48,874 bases of DNA from positions 1-48,874 of the IMG/VR virus record IMGVR_UViG_3300037119_010699, one strand, 5' to 3'. A program made the position numbers and the translations under genes. This DNA is from a virus. Under the pieces are notes generated by a model. That model was given only the letters and a program-made list of their open reading frames with translations, ran no database searches and was not told the DNA's origin. Shown here piece by piece: positions 9,096 to 17,187 of this stretch (the stretch's first letter is position 1; each line of letters opens with the position of its first letter).

Positions 9096-11059
9096 CGGGC
9101 CTTCACCAACTGGATCGGGCCGTCGTCGCCGACGAGCTCGACGGCGTCGTAGCCGTACTTGCCGGCCAGGGCGTGGGCCTGGCGGATCTTGGAGCCGATG
9201 TCATCCTCCCCACGGGCGTCGATCCGCCAGCGGCCGCCGACCTTCCGGGCCGTCATCTCCTCGGGGATCGTGTCGATGGCGTCGCCGGGGATCTGCAACC
9301 ACTTGCGGGGCAGCTCGTCGGCCCGGCGCACCCACACCGGCAGGCCGTTGGGGTCGCCGATCACCGGGTCGGCGGTTCGGGCAACCGTGTAGCCCGAACC
9401 GCCGTCCCCGTAGACGTGTTCGCGCACCCGCTCGAACCCGTCGACCTGGGGCGTGGACAGATACGCCCTCAGGTTGGCCGCCCCGACCGTCTCGAAGTGG
9501 TCGGCCAACCCCTGCACGTAGGGGCGGGCCCGTTCGTCGATCGGCATGTGCCAGCGGTCCACCGGCTTGGAACGTCGTTCGACGATCAGCGGCGACTCCT
9601 CCAAGTTGGACCCGAGGCGCACGATGTCGCCGTCGGCGGTGGTGAACGTCCAGTCCGTCTCATCGCCCTCCATCTCGGCGTCGACGATGTCGTCGTAGTC
9701 GTCGTTTCTCGTGGCGATGCCGTCGTTGACGAAGGCGTAGGCCGACACCTCGGCCGCCTCGGCCGGAGTGATGCCGAACACCAGGACCCCGGTGCGGCTG
9801 CCCGAGGTGACCGGGATCCGGTCGTAACGGGCGTTGAGTTTGGCGTCGCCGGGGAAGACGGCCCACATCGTCTCGTCGAGGAACTTGTTGGCCGCCGACA
9901 CGTCGATCAGGTCGGTTCCGGTCACCGGGCGCGGCGACAGCTTCGGCCCCTGGGCGATGCCCCGGCCGAGGCGGGTCGCCCCCAACTGCTGGATCCGCTG
10001 GTTGGGCTGGTCCATGTCGAACACCAGCGAGTCGTACGGCAGCAGACCGGGGTAGACGCCGAGATGGACGTCGACCTGCGCCGTCGGGTTGCGGGTGGCG
10101 GCGGCCTGCACCGAGGCGGGGTCCCTGACGATGACCGGGCGCACCGACATCCACCGGGCGCCCCGCTCACCCTCGACGGCGGGGAAGCCACGCCGGTAGA
10201 AGTCGTCGATCCTGTCGACCTTGCCGATGACGACGGCGTCGGTCTCACCGACATACAGGTCCAAGTCGTCACCCCTCGGCCCGGCCCCCTTCAACGCCGA
10301 CTGGGGCATCCAGTCGCCGGGCAGGGCGGCCAGGGCGCCGGGGGCCGACACCGGCTCACCGTCGTCGCCGGGGGCGTAGCGGACGTGGAGACGGACGTCG
10401 GGGTCGACGTCGACGCCGACCAGTTTGCCGTTGCGGCCGATCGAGAAGTCGTCGTCGAAGCTGTCCAACGCCCTCGCCACCTTGGTCACCGTCGAGTCGA
10501 GCTCACCGGATTGCAAATCACCCAGACGGCCGGCTTTCAGGTCGCCGTAGAGCTTGCCGACCCGCTCCGAACCAGCCTTGACGAGCCCCTCGGACGCCAA
10601 CCGGTCGAACCGGGCGACGTCGACGGGGGCGGCGAGACGGTTGTTCGACTCGTAACGGTCGATCCACGCCCCGACGGCCGACGCCACGCCGTCATCGGCG
10701 CCGCCGGCGAGGATCCGACCCTGTTCCATCTTGTCGTCAGCGGTGTCGAGCAACTTCTGCTGTTTGGTCGAGATCCCGGCCCGCTGCAACGGCATCGGCG
10801 ACTGTTCCATCCGCTTTTCCGAGCGCCACACCTCGTAGGCGTCGAGATCGGCACCGGGCTTGCCGGCGTGCACCGCAGCGCCGGTCAACAGGCGGTCCCG
10901 GGGCCCGATCTGGGGGTCGACGACCGGTGAGGCGAACTCGGCGGTCGCCTTACGTCTCGTCTCGCCCATCGCAGCGAGCAAATCCTGCTCCGACGGCGCC
11001 GGCGCCGGGTAGAGCTCGTTGCCCTGCGGCCCCGGCGTGGCGACGTCGACGCTGGTCAC
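9092..11059 (-). CDS. Virion-associated protein, 655 aa, function unknown
   Basis: GTG at 11059 is chosen because it overlaps the upstream stop as GTGA. The frame stays open upstream, but that stretch lies inside the previous gene. The N-terminal 150 residues are polar and helical. The middle is beta-rich (VDVHLGVYPGLLPYDSLVFDMDQ), and the end has an ADELPRKWLQIPGDAIDTIPEE segment followed by a basic/acidic tail ending LVKAR. No motif was recognised. It is translationally coupled to both neighbours and sits just before the giant ART-bearing protein, so it is probably a packaged or head-to-tail protein. Confidence 0.6.
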   Translation of the reverse strand: MTSVDVATPGPQGNELYPAPAPSEQDLLAAMGETRRKATAEFASPVVDPQIGPRDRLLTGAAVHAGKPGADLDAYEVWRSEKRMEQSPMPLQRAGISTKQQKLLDTADDKMEQGRILAGGADDGVASAVGAWIDRYESNNRLAAPVDVARFDRLASEGLVKAGSERVGKLYGDLKAGRLGDLQSGELDSTVTKVARALDSFDDDFSIGRNGKLVGVDVDPDVRLHVRYAPGDDGEPVSAPGALAALPGDWMPQSALKGAGPRGDDLDLYVGETDAVVIGKVDRIDDFYRRGFPAVEGERGARWMSVRPVIVRDPASVQAAATRNPTAQVDVHLGVYPGLLPYDSLVFDMDQPNQRIQQLGATRLGRGIAQGPKLSPRPVTGTDLIDVSAANKFLDETMWAVFPGDAKLNARYDRIPVTSGSRTGVLVFGITPAEAAEVSAYAFVNDGIATRNDDYDDIVDAEMEGDETDWTFTTADGDIVRLGSNLEESPLIVERRSKPVDRWHMPIDERARPYVQGLADHFETVGAANLRAYLSTPQVDGFERVREHVYGDGGSGYTVARTADPVIGDPNGLPVWVRRADELPRKWLQIPGDAIDTIPEEMTARKVGGRWRIDARGEDDIGSKIRQAHALAGKYGYDAVELVGDDGPIQLVKAR

Positions 11060-11460
11060 CTGACCATGCCTTCGAGCATCGTGGTCGCCCACTCCCGGGT
11101 CATCTGCGACACACCCGGGTTCTTGGCCAACGCCTCCAACGTTTGGATCGTCTGCTCCAGCGTCGACGCCGCCATCGGCGCCGGCATCGACAGCGGCGTC
11201 CCCACCGGCTCGTCGGGTCGCCGGGTCGGCGAGGTGAGCATCGACGACGGCAGACCGCCACCGGGGGCCGGTTCGGGCATCGGACCGGGCATCGGCGCCG
11301 TCGGGGTGGCCATCCCCGGGCCCGTGCCCGCCGGCGTCGTCGCCGGCAGTTCACGCTTCAACTGCTCGGCCTGCGCCTTCTCCCCGTACGTCCCCGAATC
11401 AGGGGCGCCGACCCGCCCCGAAGCAGGCGCCATCGTGGCGATGTCGGGCACGTCGGCCAC
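11056..11460 (-). CDS. Pro/Met-rich small protein after portal, 134 aa
   Basis: The GTG start at 11460 lies 3 bp after the portal stop, and the stop overlaps the next gene by GTGA. The central 60 residues are Pro/Gly/Met-rich and probably disordered; the last 35 (TLEQTIQTLEALAKNPG) form a helix. It resembles the low-complexity tail of the portal just upstream, so it may be a portal-associated or scaffold-like accessory protein. No homologous family was recognised. Confidence 0.6.
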   Translation of the reverse strand: MADVPDIATMAPASGRVGAPDSGTYGEKAQAEQLKRELPATTPAGTGPGMATPTAPMPGPMPEPAPGGGLPSSMLTSPTRRPDEPVGTPLSMPAPMAASTLEQTIQTLEALAKNPGVSQMTREWATTMLEGMVR

Positions 11461-11463
11461 CGC

Positions 11464-13383
11464 TCAGCCGCCCATCTGCGAACCGGCGAACGACCCGCCG
11501 CCCATCGGCACCGACAACCGGTTGATCGGCGACGGACCACCCTCGGCGCCACCGCCGGCACCGGCACCGCCCAAAATGCCGGCCATCACCTGCCGGGGAT
11601 CAGGCGCCGTCGGCGGCGCGGGACCACCGACACCGCCTTCAGCGCCTCCCGGAGGGGGACCGGGCATCAACTGCGAGCCGTCCAGCCCCGAGGTCAACAT
11701 CTGCTCTTTCTGCGCCTGCTGCGGCTTCAACACGTACTTCTCGAACACGTCGACCAACAGGTCGCCCTTGGCGACGTCACGCATCATGTCGACATGGGCC
11801 TGACCGTCGATCTGGCCCTGTTCGATCATCATCATCAACTTGGCCATCAACTGCATCCCCAACTGCTCGTTGAGAATGCGGGAACGTGTCCTGGCGACGT
11901 CGGTGATCCCCGGATAGTTCTCCTGGGCGTCCTCGAGGCTGATCATCCCGCCGCCGTGCAACTGCAAAGCGAGCACCGCCGACTGGGTGACGTCCCGACC
12001 GAACCCCAACCCGTACTCGACGGTCACCTTGGCCGCCAGGTCGATGTCTTTGCGCCGGAACTCCAACTGGAACTGCTGGTTGCGCATCGTGCCGGCCACG
12101 GTGCGCTCGGGACCCTCGACGGCGTCCAAAGCGAACGCCACCCGCTGCGCCTGGGCGGCCATCCGCTCGAACAGGGTGTGATGGGTGGCGATCACGGCGT
12201 TCTGCACGCCCAGAGTGCTCTCCACGAACTTCGAGGACGCCTGGGACTGCTGCACGTCGCCGGGCCGGTTCTTCGGCCAGCGGGCCCCGACGTGCACGGC
12301 GTCCAACAACCTCTGCGTCTCCTCGAAGAAGCTGAACCCGACACTGGCCGGCGGCAGGCGGAACGCCTTGCCGTTGGGGCCGAGCTCGATCACGGCGTCA
12401 GGGCCCATCGGAATGTCGCCGATCGGATCGACGACAACGAGCTCGTTGTACACCGCCTGATGGGCGTGCTCCATCGCCGCGGCGACGAGGCGGATGTGGG
12501 CGTGGAGCACCGGGATCACCTGGTCGTACTGGCCCCTCGGGTAGCCGTCGAGGCTGGGGATCTGCCCGTAGATGCCGCGGCACATCTTCGCTGCGTTCGG
12601 GTAGTCGTCGACGATCACCGACACCCACTTGGCCTGCCCGTACATCGCCCTCGAGATGTCACCGCCGGTAGGGATCGTCGCCGCGTCGTACGACACGCCG
12701 ACGGTCACCCGCTCGCAGTCCGAGTACTCGATGAGCGTGATCCCGTGGTTGTCGAAATGCTCCCACTCCCACTCCTGCTCCATGCAGTGGGCGAAGAACA
12801 CGTCGCGGTAGTGCTCGGGGAGCTGGCTCAGGTACATCTCCCGGGCGAAGAACACCCGGTCGGCCACCCCGAGCGTGCCGATGTCAGGCTCGGGGTAGCA
12901 CGACATCGGGTCACGCCACTCCAGACGGCTGCCCGAACGCCCGTAGGGGCCGTCGTTGACCACGTTCCAGCAGGCGAACCCGTAGGCCCCGGCGCCGATC
13001 GACGAGCTCTGGAAGAACAGCTTGCCGCCGGCCTTGTCCAAGTAGCTGGCGCCGAGCTGCTCCATCTTCGCCGCACACTTCTTGGAGCGCTCACTGCTCG
13101 GATCAGACGGCGCCACCCTCACCGTCGGGATCATCGCCGCGGCCGCCGCGGTGTCCTCCAAACCGACCTGGATGATGTTCGGGCTCTTCGACCACAACTG
13201 CCGGTCGTCGGCGTCGACCACCGACCAGTCGCCCCTGACCACCCGGGCGATCAGGTCCATCCGCTCGTCACGCTCGATCTGACGCTCCACGAACCGCTGC
13301 CACAACCGGGTGAACTGTTGGGGATCCCACGCCTCCAGGCCGGAGTACTCGTCGAACACACCTGACCCGTAGATGCTTCTCAC
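11464..13383 (-). CDS. Portal protein
   Basis: GTG 13383 is chosen because it overlaps the upstream stop by GTGA, giving 639 aa. The order terminase-portal, the size, and the succession of an alpha/beta wing (VIVDDYPNAAKMCRGI) and long helices (FEETQRLLDAVHVGAR; LAALQL-type stem) are typical of dodecameric portals that form the DNA entry channel. Residues 130-160 (SSSIGAGAYGFACWNVVND) also have a portal look. The C-terminal 70 residues are Gly/Pro/Met-rich and low complexity, as in many T7- and actinophage portals. The call rests on position and general sequence character, not on a catalytic motif. Confidence 0.75.
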   Translation of the reverse strand: MRSIYGSGVFDEYSGLEAWDPQQFTRLWQRFVERQIERDERMDLIARVVRGDWSVVDADDRQLWSKSPNIIQVGLEDTAAAAAMIPTVRVAPSDPSSERSKKCAAKMEQLGASYLDKAGGKLFFQSSSIGAGAYGFACWNVVNDGPYGRSGSRLEWRDPMSCYPEPDIGTLGVADRVFFAREMYLSQLPEHYRDVFFAHCMEQEWEWEHFDNHGITLIEYSDCERVTVGVSYDAATIPTGGDISRAMYGQAKWVSVIVDDYPNAAKMCRGIYGQIPSLDGYPRGQYDQVIPVLHAHIRLVAAAMEHAHQAVYNELVVVDPIGDIPMGPDAVIELGPNGKAFRLPPASVGFSFFEETQRLLDAVHVGARWPKNRPGDVQQSQASSKFVESTLGVQNAVIATHHTLFERMAAQAQRVAFALDAVEGPERTVAGTMRNQQFQLEFRRKDIDLAAKVTVEYGLGFGRDVTQSAVLALQLHGGGMISLEDAQENYPGITDVARTRSRILNEQLGMQLMAKLMMMIEQGQIDGQAHVDMMRDVAKGDLLVDVFEKYVLKPQQAQKEQMLTSGLDGSQLMPGPPPGGAEGGVGGPAPPTAPDPRQVMAGILGGAGAGGGAEGGPSPINRLSVPMGGGSFAGSQMGG

Positions 13384-13607
13384 TTGCCCACCTCCTTGAC
13401 CGCCTCCTGCCCGACCAGCCACCAGTAGCCGCCGAGGAACTCACGGATCGGCTGGCTCACCGTCCCCGTCGCCGTCGGCACCTGGACATAGGCCGGCACC
13501 ACCCCGTACACCACCCGGTCGTGCCCGGTCACCACGGCGATCACCACCTCACCGACACCACAAGCGGCGACAGCCTCAGCCCTCGACCCGCACTCAAGGG
13601 CCCGCAC
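13380..13607 (-). CDS. Small protein between terminase and portal, 75 aa
   Basis: The most likely start is GTG 13607, which overlaps the end of terminase by 14 bp. The stop is shared with the portal start (GTGA). The sequence has strands (EVVIAVVTGHDRVVYGVVPAYVQVP) followed by an amphipathic helix (IREFLGGYWWLVGQEAVKEVG). There is no recognised family. The tight coupling on both sides supports a real gene in the packaging module. A head-closure or packaging cofactor is possible but unproven. Confidence 0.6.
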   Translation of the reverse strand: MRALECGSRAEAVAACGVGEVVIAVVTGHDRVVYGVVPAYVQVPTATGTVSQPIREFLGGYWWLVGQEAVKEVGK

Positions 13608-15633
13608 CGAACATCCCCTCCAACTCGACCTGCGACACATCCATGTTGGCCAGACGGCGCGGCACCGGCGTCGTGTGCGTGAACCCGAAATCGGCCGCCG
13701 TCGGCGAGCGCTCCCCACCCTTGGAATGCACCCGACGCCTGCGGGCCAGATGGGCCGGGATCGGCTCGGCGTGCTGGCGGACCCCGAACTTTCTCGCCAA
13801 CCCCCGCTCGAACTGCAACCGGCAGCCCGTCTCGGCGATCCAATACGCCATCATCAGATCGGTCGGCGCCCCCTCCATCGGGAAACGCATCAACTGCTCC
13901 TCCAGCTCCCCCACCCGGCGCCTCGTCTCACGGTCCCCCCACGGCAGCGAGACCATGCCGTTGTGGAACGACGTCGACATCGTCTCGATCCCCCAGAACG
14001 GATCCCACTTGCCGGCGATCCCCGACTTGGCGTTCGTGTTGTGCCGGTCCATCCGGGCCCCGCACGCCGTGATGTGGTTGCGGTACTCCGCCGTCTCGAA
14101 GATCTGGGACTGCAAGGCGACCGTCTCATACCGCACACTGGCCACCCGGTAGCGGGCCGTCCAGTCGAAGATCTGGGCCTGCATCTGAGGCTGGGACATG
14201 GAGCGGACGTTGACCAGGTCGATCAGATAGCGCATCCCCGACGCCCGGTCGATCCCCAACAACACCATCGCCGTGAAGCCGGCCTGCTTGCCGTGACCGG
14301 CCGGGTCCACACCCAACACGACCGCCAGGTTCAACCCCCGCGGCAACTGCCCCAGGATCCTCGACTCATCGTGCGCCCGGTCCACATGGTCCTTGGTGAA
14401 AGACGCCCCCTCGGCCATCACATCAGAGTTCTGATACATCAGCTCGAACAGCTCGGCCGTGGTCCGTCCCTTGCGGCGCATCGCCTCGGCGAAGTCGATG
14501 TGGTCGGGCCACAACGTCGTCTCATCCTCATAGCTCAAAATGCACGGATGTCTGAGCACCGTGTAGTCACTGAGCTCCAACAGCCTCGAGTAGACGTCGG
14601 CCGGCGCCACCCTCGTCCCCACGACGTGCAGCCGGCCGTTGCCCCCGACACGGGAGTCCAGAGTGCTCGTCACCTTCTTGAACATCTTGGACACCTTGTC
14701 CGGCGTGTCGTTGTTGTCGACGTCGGCGATGTCGTCGCAGATGATCCGGTGGATGCGGCGCCCGTAGATCTTCGAAGCGATCCCGAACGCCCGCATCGTC
14801 GGCTCCTTCTCGGCACTTCTTCTGGACGCCACCTCGAACTGCTTCTGCGTCCACGACCCCTCGCCACGGAACGGACCGGCATCGGCGATCAGATTGCGGG
14901 CACTGCCCTCGTACACCTCGGGGTTCTCCAAGAACATCTGGATCTGGCCGACGATGTCCTTGGCCAGATCCTCCCCAGCCGAGATCACCGCCATCTGGAT
15001 GTTCGGGTTGCGGGCGATGTCGAACAGGCTGGTGAACACCGTGCCGTTCGTCGTCTTGGAATGCTCCGGAGGGACGTTGACCAACAACCTCTTCTCCGCC
15101 GGATCGGTCATCCTCGACATGATCTCGTCGTGGAACGCCGGGATCTCATGACGCACCGGCTCCCCCTCCAACGTGAGACAGTTCCAGCACTTGAGACCGC
15201 CGAAATACGTGCGCACGAACGTGCCGATGTCTTTGGGCAGCCGACGGTGCTCGTTCAACCCCAGCACCGGGGCCAGACCGGCATTCGCCCTGACGATGTC
15301 CTTGTTGACCTCCCGGGCCCGCTCTTCGGCCACCGCCAGCTCGGCACGGACCCCCTTGAGCTTCACGCAGATCGTCGACGGATGAATCCCGTAGTAGCGG
15401 GCCGCCTCGGCCTGACCCCACCCGTCGTCGAGCACCTTGGCGATCGCCGCCTGCACCCGCCGCGTCGGCGACCAGCCTTTCGTGTTGTTCGCCTGATACC
15501 GCTTCGACAGCGTCGAACGAGGCCTCGCACCCGGGGCAAGGCCGACCTTCCCCGCCCTGGTGAGCTCACGAGCCACGAACCAGGACTGTACAGCCTGTGT
15601 GGTCTGAGACCGGAGATACCCGTACTCAACCAC
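13594..15633 (-). CDS. terL: Terminase large subunit with N-terminal HTH
   Basis: This is a packaging ATPase/nuclease of up to 679 aa. The N-terminal 95 residues include a helix-turn-helix (GWGQAEAARYYGIHPSTICVK), resembling a small-terminase DNA-binding domain. An ATPase core follows: LVNVPPEHSKTT, a Walker A variant found in T7/T4-type terminases, then HRIICDDIADVDN as Walker B. The C-terminal RNase H-fold nuclease starts with LGVDPAGHGKQAGF. No separate small terminase was recognised next to it. The start is uncertain: GTG 15633 has only a poor ribosome site, and a GTG about 60 bp further in is also possible. First gene of the late operon. Confidence 0.88.
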   Translation of the reverse strand: MVEYGYLRSQTTQAVQSWFVARELTRAGKVGLAPGARPRSTLSKRYQANNTKGWSPTRRVQAAIAKVLDDGWGQAEAARYYGIHPSTICVKLKGVRAELAVAEERAREVNKDIVRANAGLAPVLGLNEHRRLPKDIGTFVRTYFGGLKCWNCLTLEGEPVRHEIPAFHDEIMSRMTDPAEKRLLVNVPPEHSKTTNGTVFTSLFDIARNPNIQMAVISAGEDLAKDIVGQIQMFLENPEVYEGSARNLIADAGPFRGEGSWTQKQFEVASRRSAEKEPTMRAFGIASKIYGRRIHRIICDDIADVDNNDTPDKVSKMFKKVTSTLDSRVGGNGRLHVVGTRVAPADVYSRLLELSDYTVLRHPCILSYEDETTLWPDHIDFAEAMRRKGRTTAELFELMYQNSDVMAEGASFTKDHVDRAHDESRILGQLPRGLNLAVVLGVDPAGHGKQAGFTAMVLLGIDRASGMRYLIDLVNVRSMSQPQMQAQIFDWTARYRVASVRYETVALQSQIFETAEYRNHITACGARMDRHNTNAKSGIAGKWDPFWGIETMSTSFHNGMVSLPWGDRETRRRVGELEEQLMRFPMEGAPTDLMMAYWIAETGCRLQFERGLARKFGVRQHAEPIPAHLARRRRVHSKGGERSPTAADFGFTHTTPVPRRLANMDVSQVELEGMFGAGP

Positions 15634-15845
15634 TTCTCAAAGCGAAGACAGAAGCTTCCGCCCCCCTCCACCCCCCGGGAACTTGCCCGGAGGGCGTCAG
15701 ACGGGGGCTCGCCTGTCAAAGCGCGGGTGTTAGGACTCTGGAGATGTTTGTAGGGTCCCCCCGCCCCTAGAAAACTTTTTCAATCTCCCCTTAAGGGGTA
15801 CAAAGAACCGTACTCCCTTCAAAAAGAGAAGAACTCCTGGTCAGA

Positions 15846-15888
15846 ACCCCAAAAAAATGCGGCTCTTTGCAGTTCGGGACCCCAAAAA
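15846..15888. repeat. Direct repeat pair ACCCCAAAAA, iteron-like
   Basis: Copies at 15846-15855 and 15879-15888 start 33 bp apart, about three helical turns, which puts them on the same face of the DNA. They lie just upstream of the DnaA box. Two copies only, so an iteron role is tentative. Confidence 0.35.
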
Positions 15889-15933
15889 CGACCCCGGCGA
15901 GGTTCTGTGAGGTGTTCAACCCGACGAAACGGC

Positions 15934-15942
15934 TGTGGACAA
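15934..15942 (-). promoter_or_regulatory. DnaA box
   Basis: TTGTCCACA on the minus strand is a perfect match to the DnaA box favoured by Actinobacteria. Only one copy was seen in this region. Its position in the largest intergenic gap, next to A/T runs and short repeats, fits a replication origin used with the host initiator. Confidence 0.55.
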
Positions 15943-16273
15943 CTTTGAGGTGCGCCGCTGGTCCCGCCATTGGCCGAGTTTTGTCGGCCACCTTCCACGT
16001 AGTGGATCGACGCTCATAAATGGACCCCCATCGACCCTCGAGCGCTCGGCGACGTCTCCCCTGGTGGCGCTCGAGCCCGGATCGGAGCGAGCGCCAGCGT
16101 GGTGCACGATCCACGACATGGGGCACTGTCGCTGTCGACCCCGCCCCGCCCCTGATCTACATAGATTCGGGGCGCTCGAGCTCGTCGCCGATCGTTACTA
16201 ATGGCTAACGAGTGTCCCATTGAGTGAGACGATGGGGCCTAGTGGCCAGGGTGCTCGAGGCTACGTCAGGGTG

Positions 16274-16295
16274 GTGCTAAGCGATGGCTTAGCAC
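16274..16295. promoter_or_regulatory. Palindrome O1 upstream of rightward promoter
   Basis: Perfect 9-bp inverted repeat GTGCTAAGC-GATG-GCTTAGCAC. It is the outermost of three palindromes in front of the promoter at 16369. A 20-of-22 copy lies at 17776-17797 inside the same operon. A repressor or activator site is likely; the binding protein is unknown. Confidence 0.5.
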
Positions 16296-16297
16296 TA

Positions 16298-16316
16298 ACG
16301 GACGATCATCGTCCGT
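16298..16316. promoter_or_regulatory. Palindrome O2 upstream of rightward promoter
   Basis: Perfect 9-1-9 inverted repeat ACGGACGAT-C-ATCGTCCGT, two bases after palindrome O1. It differs in sequence from the flanking palindromes, so it probably binds a different protein or forms a cruciform. Confidence 0.45.
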
Positions 16317-16323
16317 AACTGCT

Positions 16324-16370
16324 AAGGGATATCTATACACCTCATGACGCATAGTGTGTAGATATCCCTT
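16324..16370. promoter_or_regulatory. Operator-like palindrome overlapping the -35 box
   Basis: 17-bp arms (16324-16340 and 16354-16370) with one mismatch and a 13-bp spacer. The right arm ends in the first two T of the TTGACA box, so a bound protein would block RNA polymerase. This is the expected place for a lysogeny-type operator controlling the rightward operon. Confidence 0.6.
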
Positions 16371-16398
16371 GACAGGGTATGGTTCGGTATGGTAGGGT
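16369..16398 (+). promoter_or_regulatory. Rightward early promoter
   Basis: TTGACA (16369-16374), an 18-bp spacer, and TAGGGT (16393-16398), matching the actinobacterial TANNNT pattern. The expected start of RNA, 7-8 bp downstream, coincides with the GTG at 16406, so the first gene is probably read from a leaderless message. The -35 overlaps a palindromic operator. Confidence 0.65.
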
Positions 16399-16405
16399 GG
16401 GGTCC

Positions 16406-16630
16406 GTGAGCACCTATACCACCACCACTGCCAACCTTGTCGCCGGTGACGTTCTCGACTGGGACGGATCGTCGACGTACGTCGACCACGTCCGCAGTGT
16501 CGAATGGCCGACACCGCCGGCGGTCGTCGCCAAGGTGAACGTCTATCGCAAGTACGACGACGGTCGCATCGTGTGGACGTTCTTCTGGTCGGGGATCGAC
16601 GCCGTGCACAGCGTCGCCTATTCGGTCTGA
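16406..16630 (+). CDS. Small early protein, 74 aa, unknown
   Basis: The GTG at 16406 is preferred over an upstream ATG at 16379, because that ATG lies between the -35 and -10 boxes and would not be in the message. No Shine-Dalgarno fits, in line with leaderless translation. The protein begins with a Thr tract (MSTYTTTTANLVAGDVLDW), then strands such as VNVYRKYDDGRIVWTFFW, and looks like a small beta protein. Family not recognised. First gene of the rightward operon and so probably made early. Confidence 0.55.
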   Translation: MSTYTTTTANLVAGDVLDWDGSSTYVDHVRSVEWPTPPAVVAKVNVYRKYDDGRIVWTFFWSGIDAVHSVAYSV

Positions 16631-16728
16631 CCGCGTCGTCGGCGCCTAGTGGCGCTCTGCTCACGTGCGATCCGTGGGGCCGACACTGCCATCCGTCCGG
16701 ATGGCTGCTACTGGGAAGGGATTCCATC

Positions 16729-17187
16729 ATGACCACATATTCCGACTACTTCGTCACGGGCACCCGTGACGACGGTACGTCGTTCGTCTCACTGCGTGAC
16801 GACCGGCCCGACTGGCTACAGCAGGCGGTGTACGACGCGCATGACGACGAGATGCCGAACGACTGGCGCTATGCGATGTGCGAGCGCATCGTCTCGGCGA
16901 TCGACGATGGCGTTACCGGCGTCGACGAGCTGGTCGACAGTCTGGTCGACACGTGGACGGCCGACCGTCTCGCATGGTTGTCAGACAACATCGGCCGAGT
17001 GTCCTACGTGGACGATGCGATCGATGACGGTCTCGTCGACTGTTCGGCCGGTCTGGTCGCCATGATCGGCGTAGGCCAGTACGTGACCATCTCCCAGATG
17101 GTCGACGTCATCGTTTCGGCGATCGACGATGCGGAGCATGACCCCACGGGCGACGTCGACGACGAGGACGACGAGGTGACGTCATGA
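16729..17187 (+). CDS. Highly acidic early protein, 152 aa (DNA-mimic candidate)
   Basis: The ATG at 16729 follows a strong GGAAGGG site. Asp is by far the commonest residue, with clusters such as HDDEMPNDW, AIDDG (twice) and a tail GDVDDEDDEVTS. The predicted isoelectric point is very low. Residues 20-50 (DRPDWLQQAVYDAHDDEMPNDWRYAMCERI) resemble a motif in uncharacterised actinobacterial phage and plasmid proteins. Acidic early phage proteins often mimic DNA to block restriction or other host DNA-binding proteins; that role here is inference. The stop overlaps the next gene by ATGA. Confidence 0.6.
   Translation: MTTYSDYFVTGTRDDGTSFVSLRDDRPDWLQQAVYDAHDDEMPNDWRYAMCERIVSAIDDGVTGVDELVDSLVDTWTADRLAWLSDNIGRVSYVDDAIDDGLVDCSAGLVAMIGVGQYVTISQMVDVIVSAIDDAEHDPTGDVDDEDDEVTS

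Larger units (their letters stand above)
15634..16405. other. 770-bp intergenic regulatory/origin candidate region
   Basis: This is the longest gene-free stretch. It lies between the leftward late operon and the rightward early operon. Short frames exist on both strands, but none has a ribosome site or protein-like composition. Contents: a perfect CCCCTTAAGGGG palindrome at 15787-15798, a repeated ACCCCAAAAA 33 bp apart, a DnaA box, an imperfect 13-bp hairpin at 16147-16174, three palindromes upstream of a consensus promoter, and local A/T runs unusual for this genome. Replication origin plus control region is inference. No consensus promoter for the late operon was found here, so that one may need a phage activator. 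Confidence 0.6.

Noticed and set aside
16147-16174. Imperfect 13-bp hairpin as a terminator
   Set aside because: No transcript is expected to end there, and there is no U-tract; more likely part of the control region or chance.
15791-16220. Short frames in the intergenic hub (for example 15791-16126 minus, 16014-16220 minus)
   Set aside because: No ribosome sites, unusual composition, and they overlap palindromes and the DnaA box.
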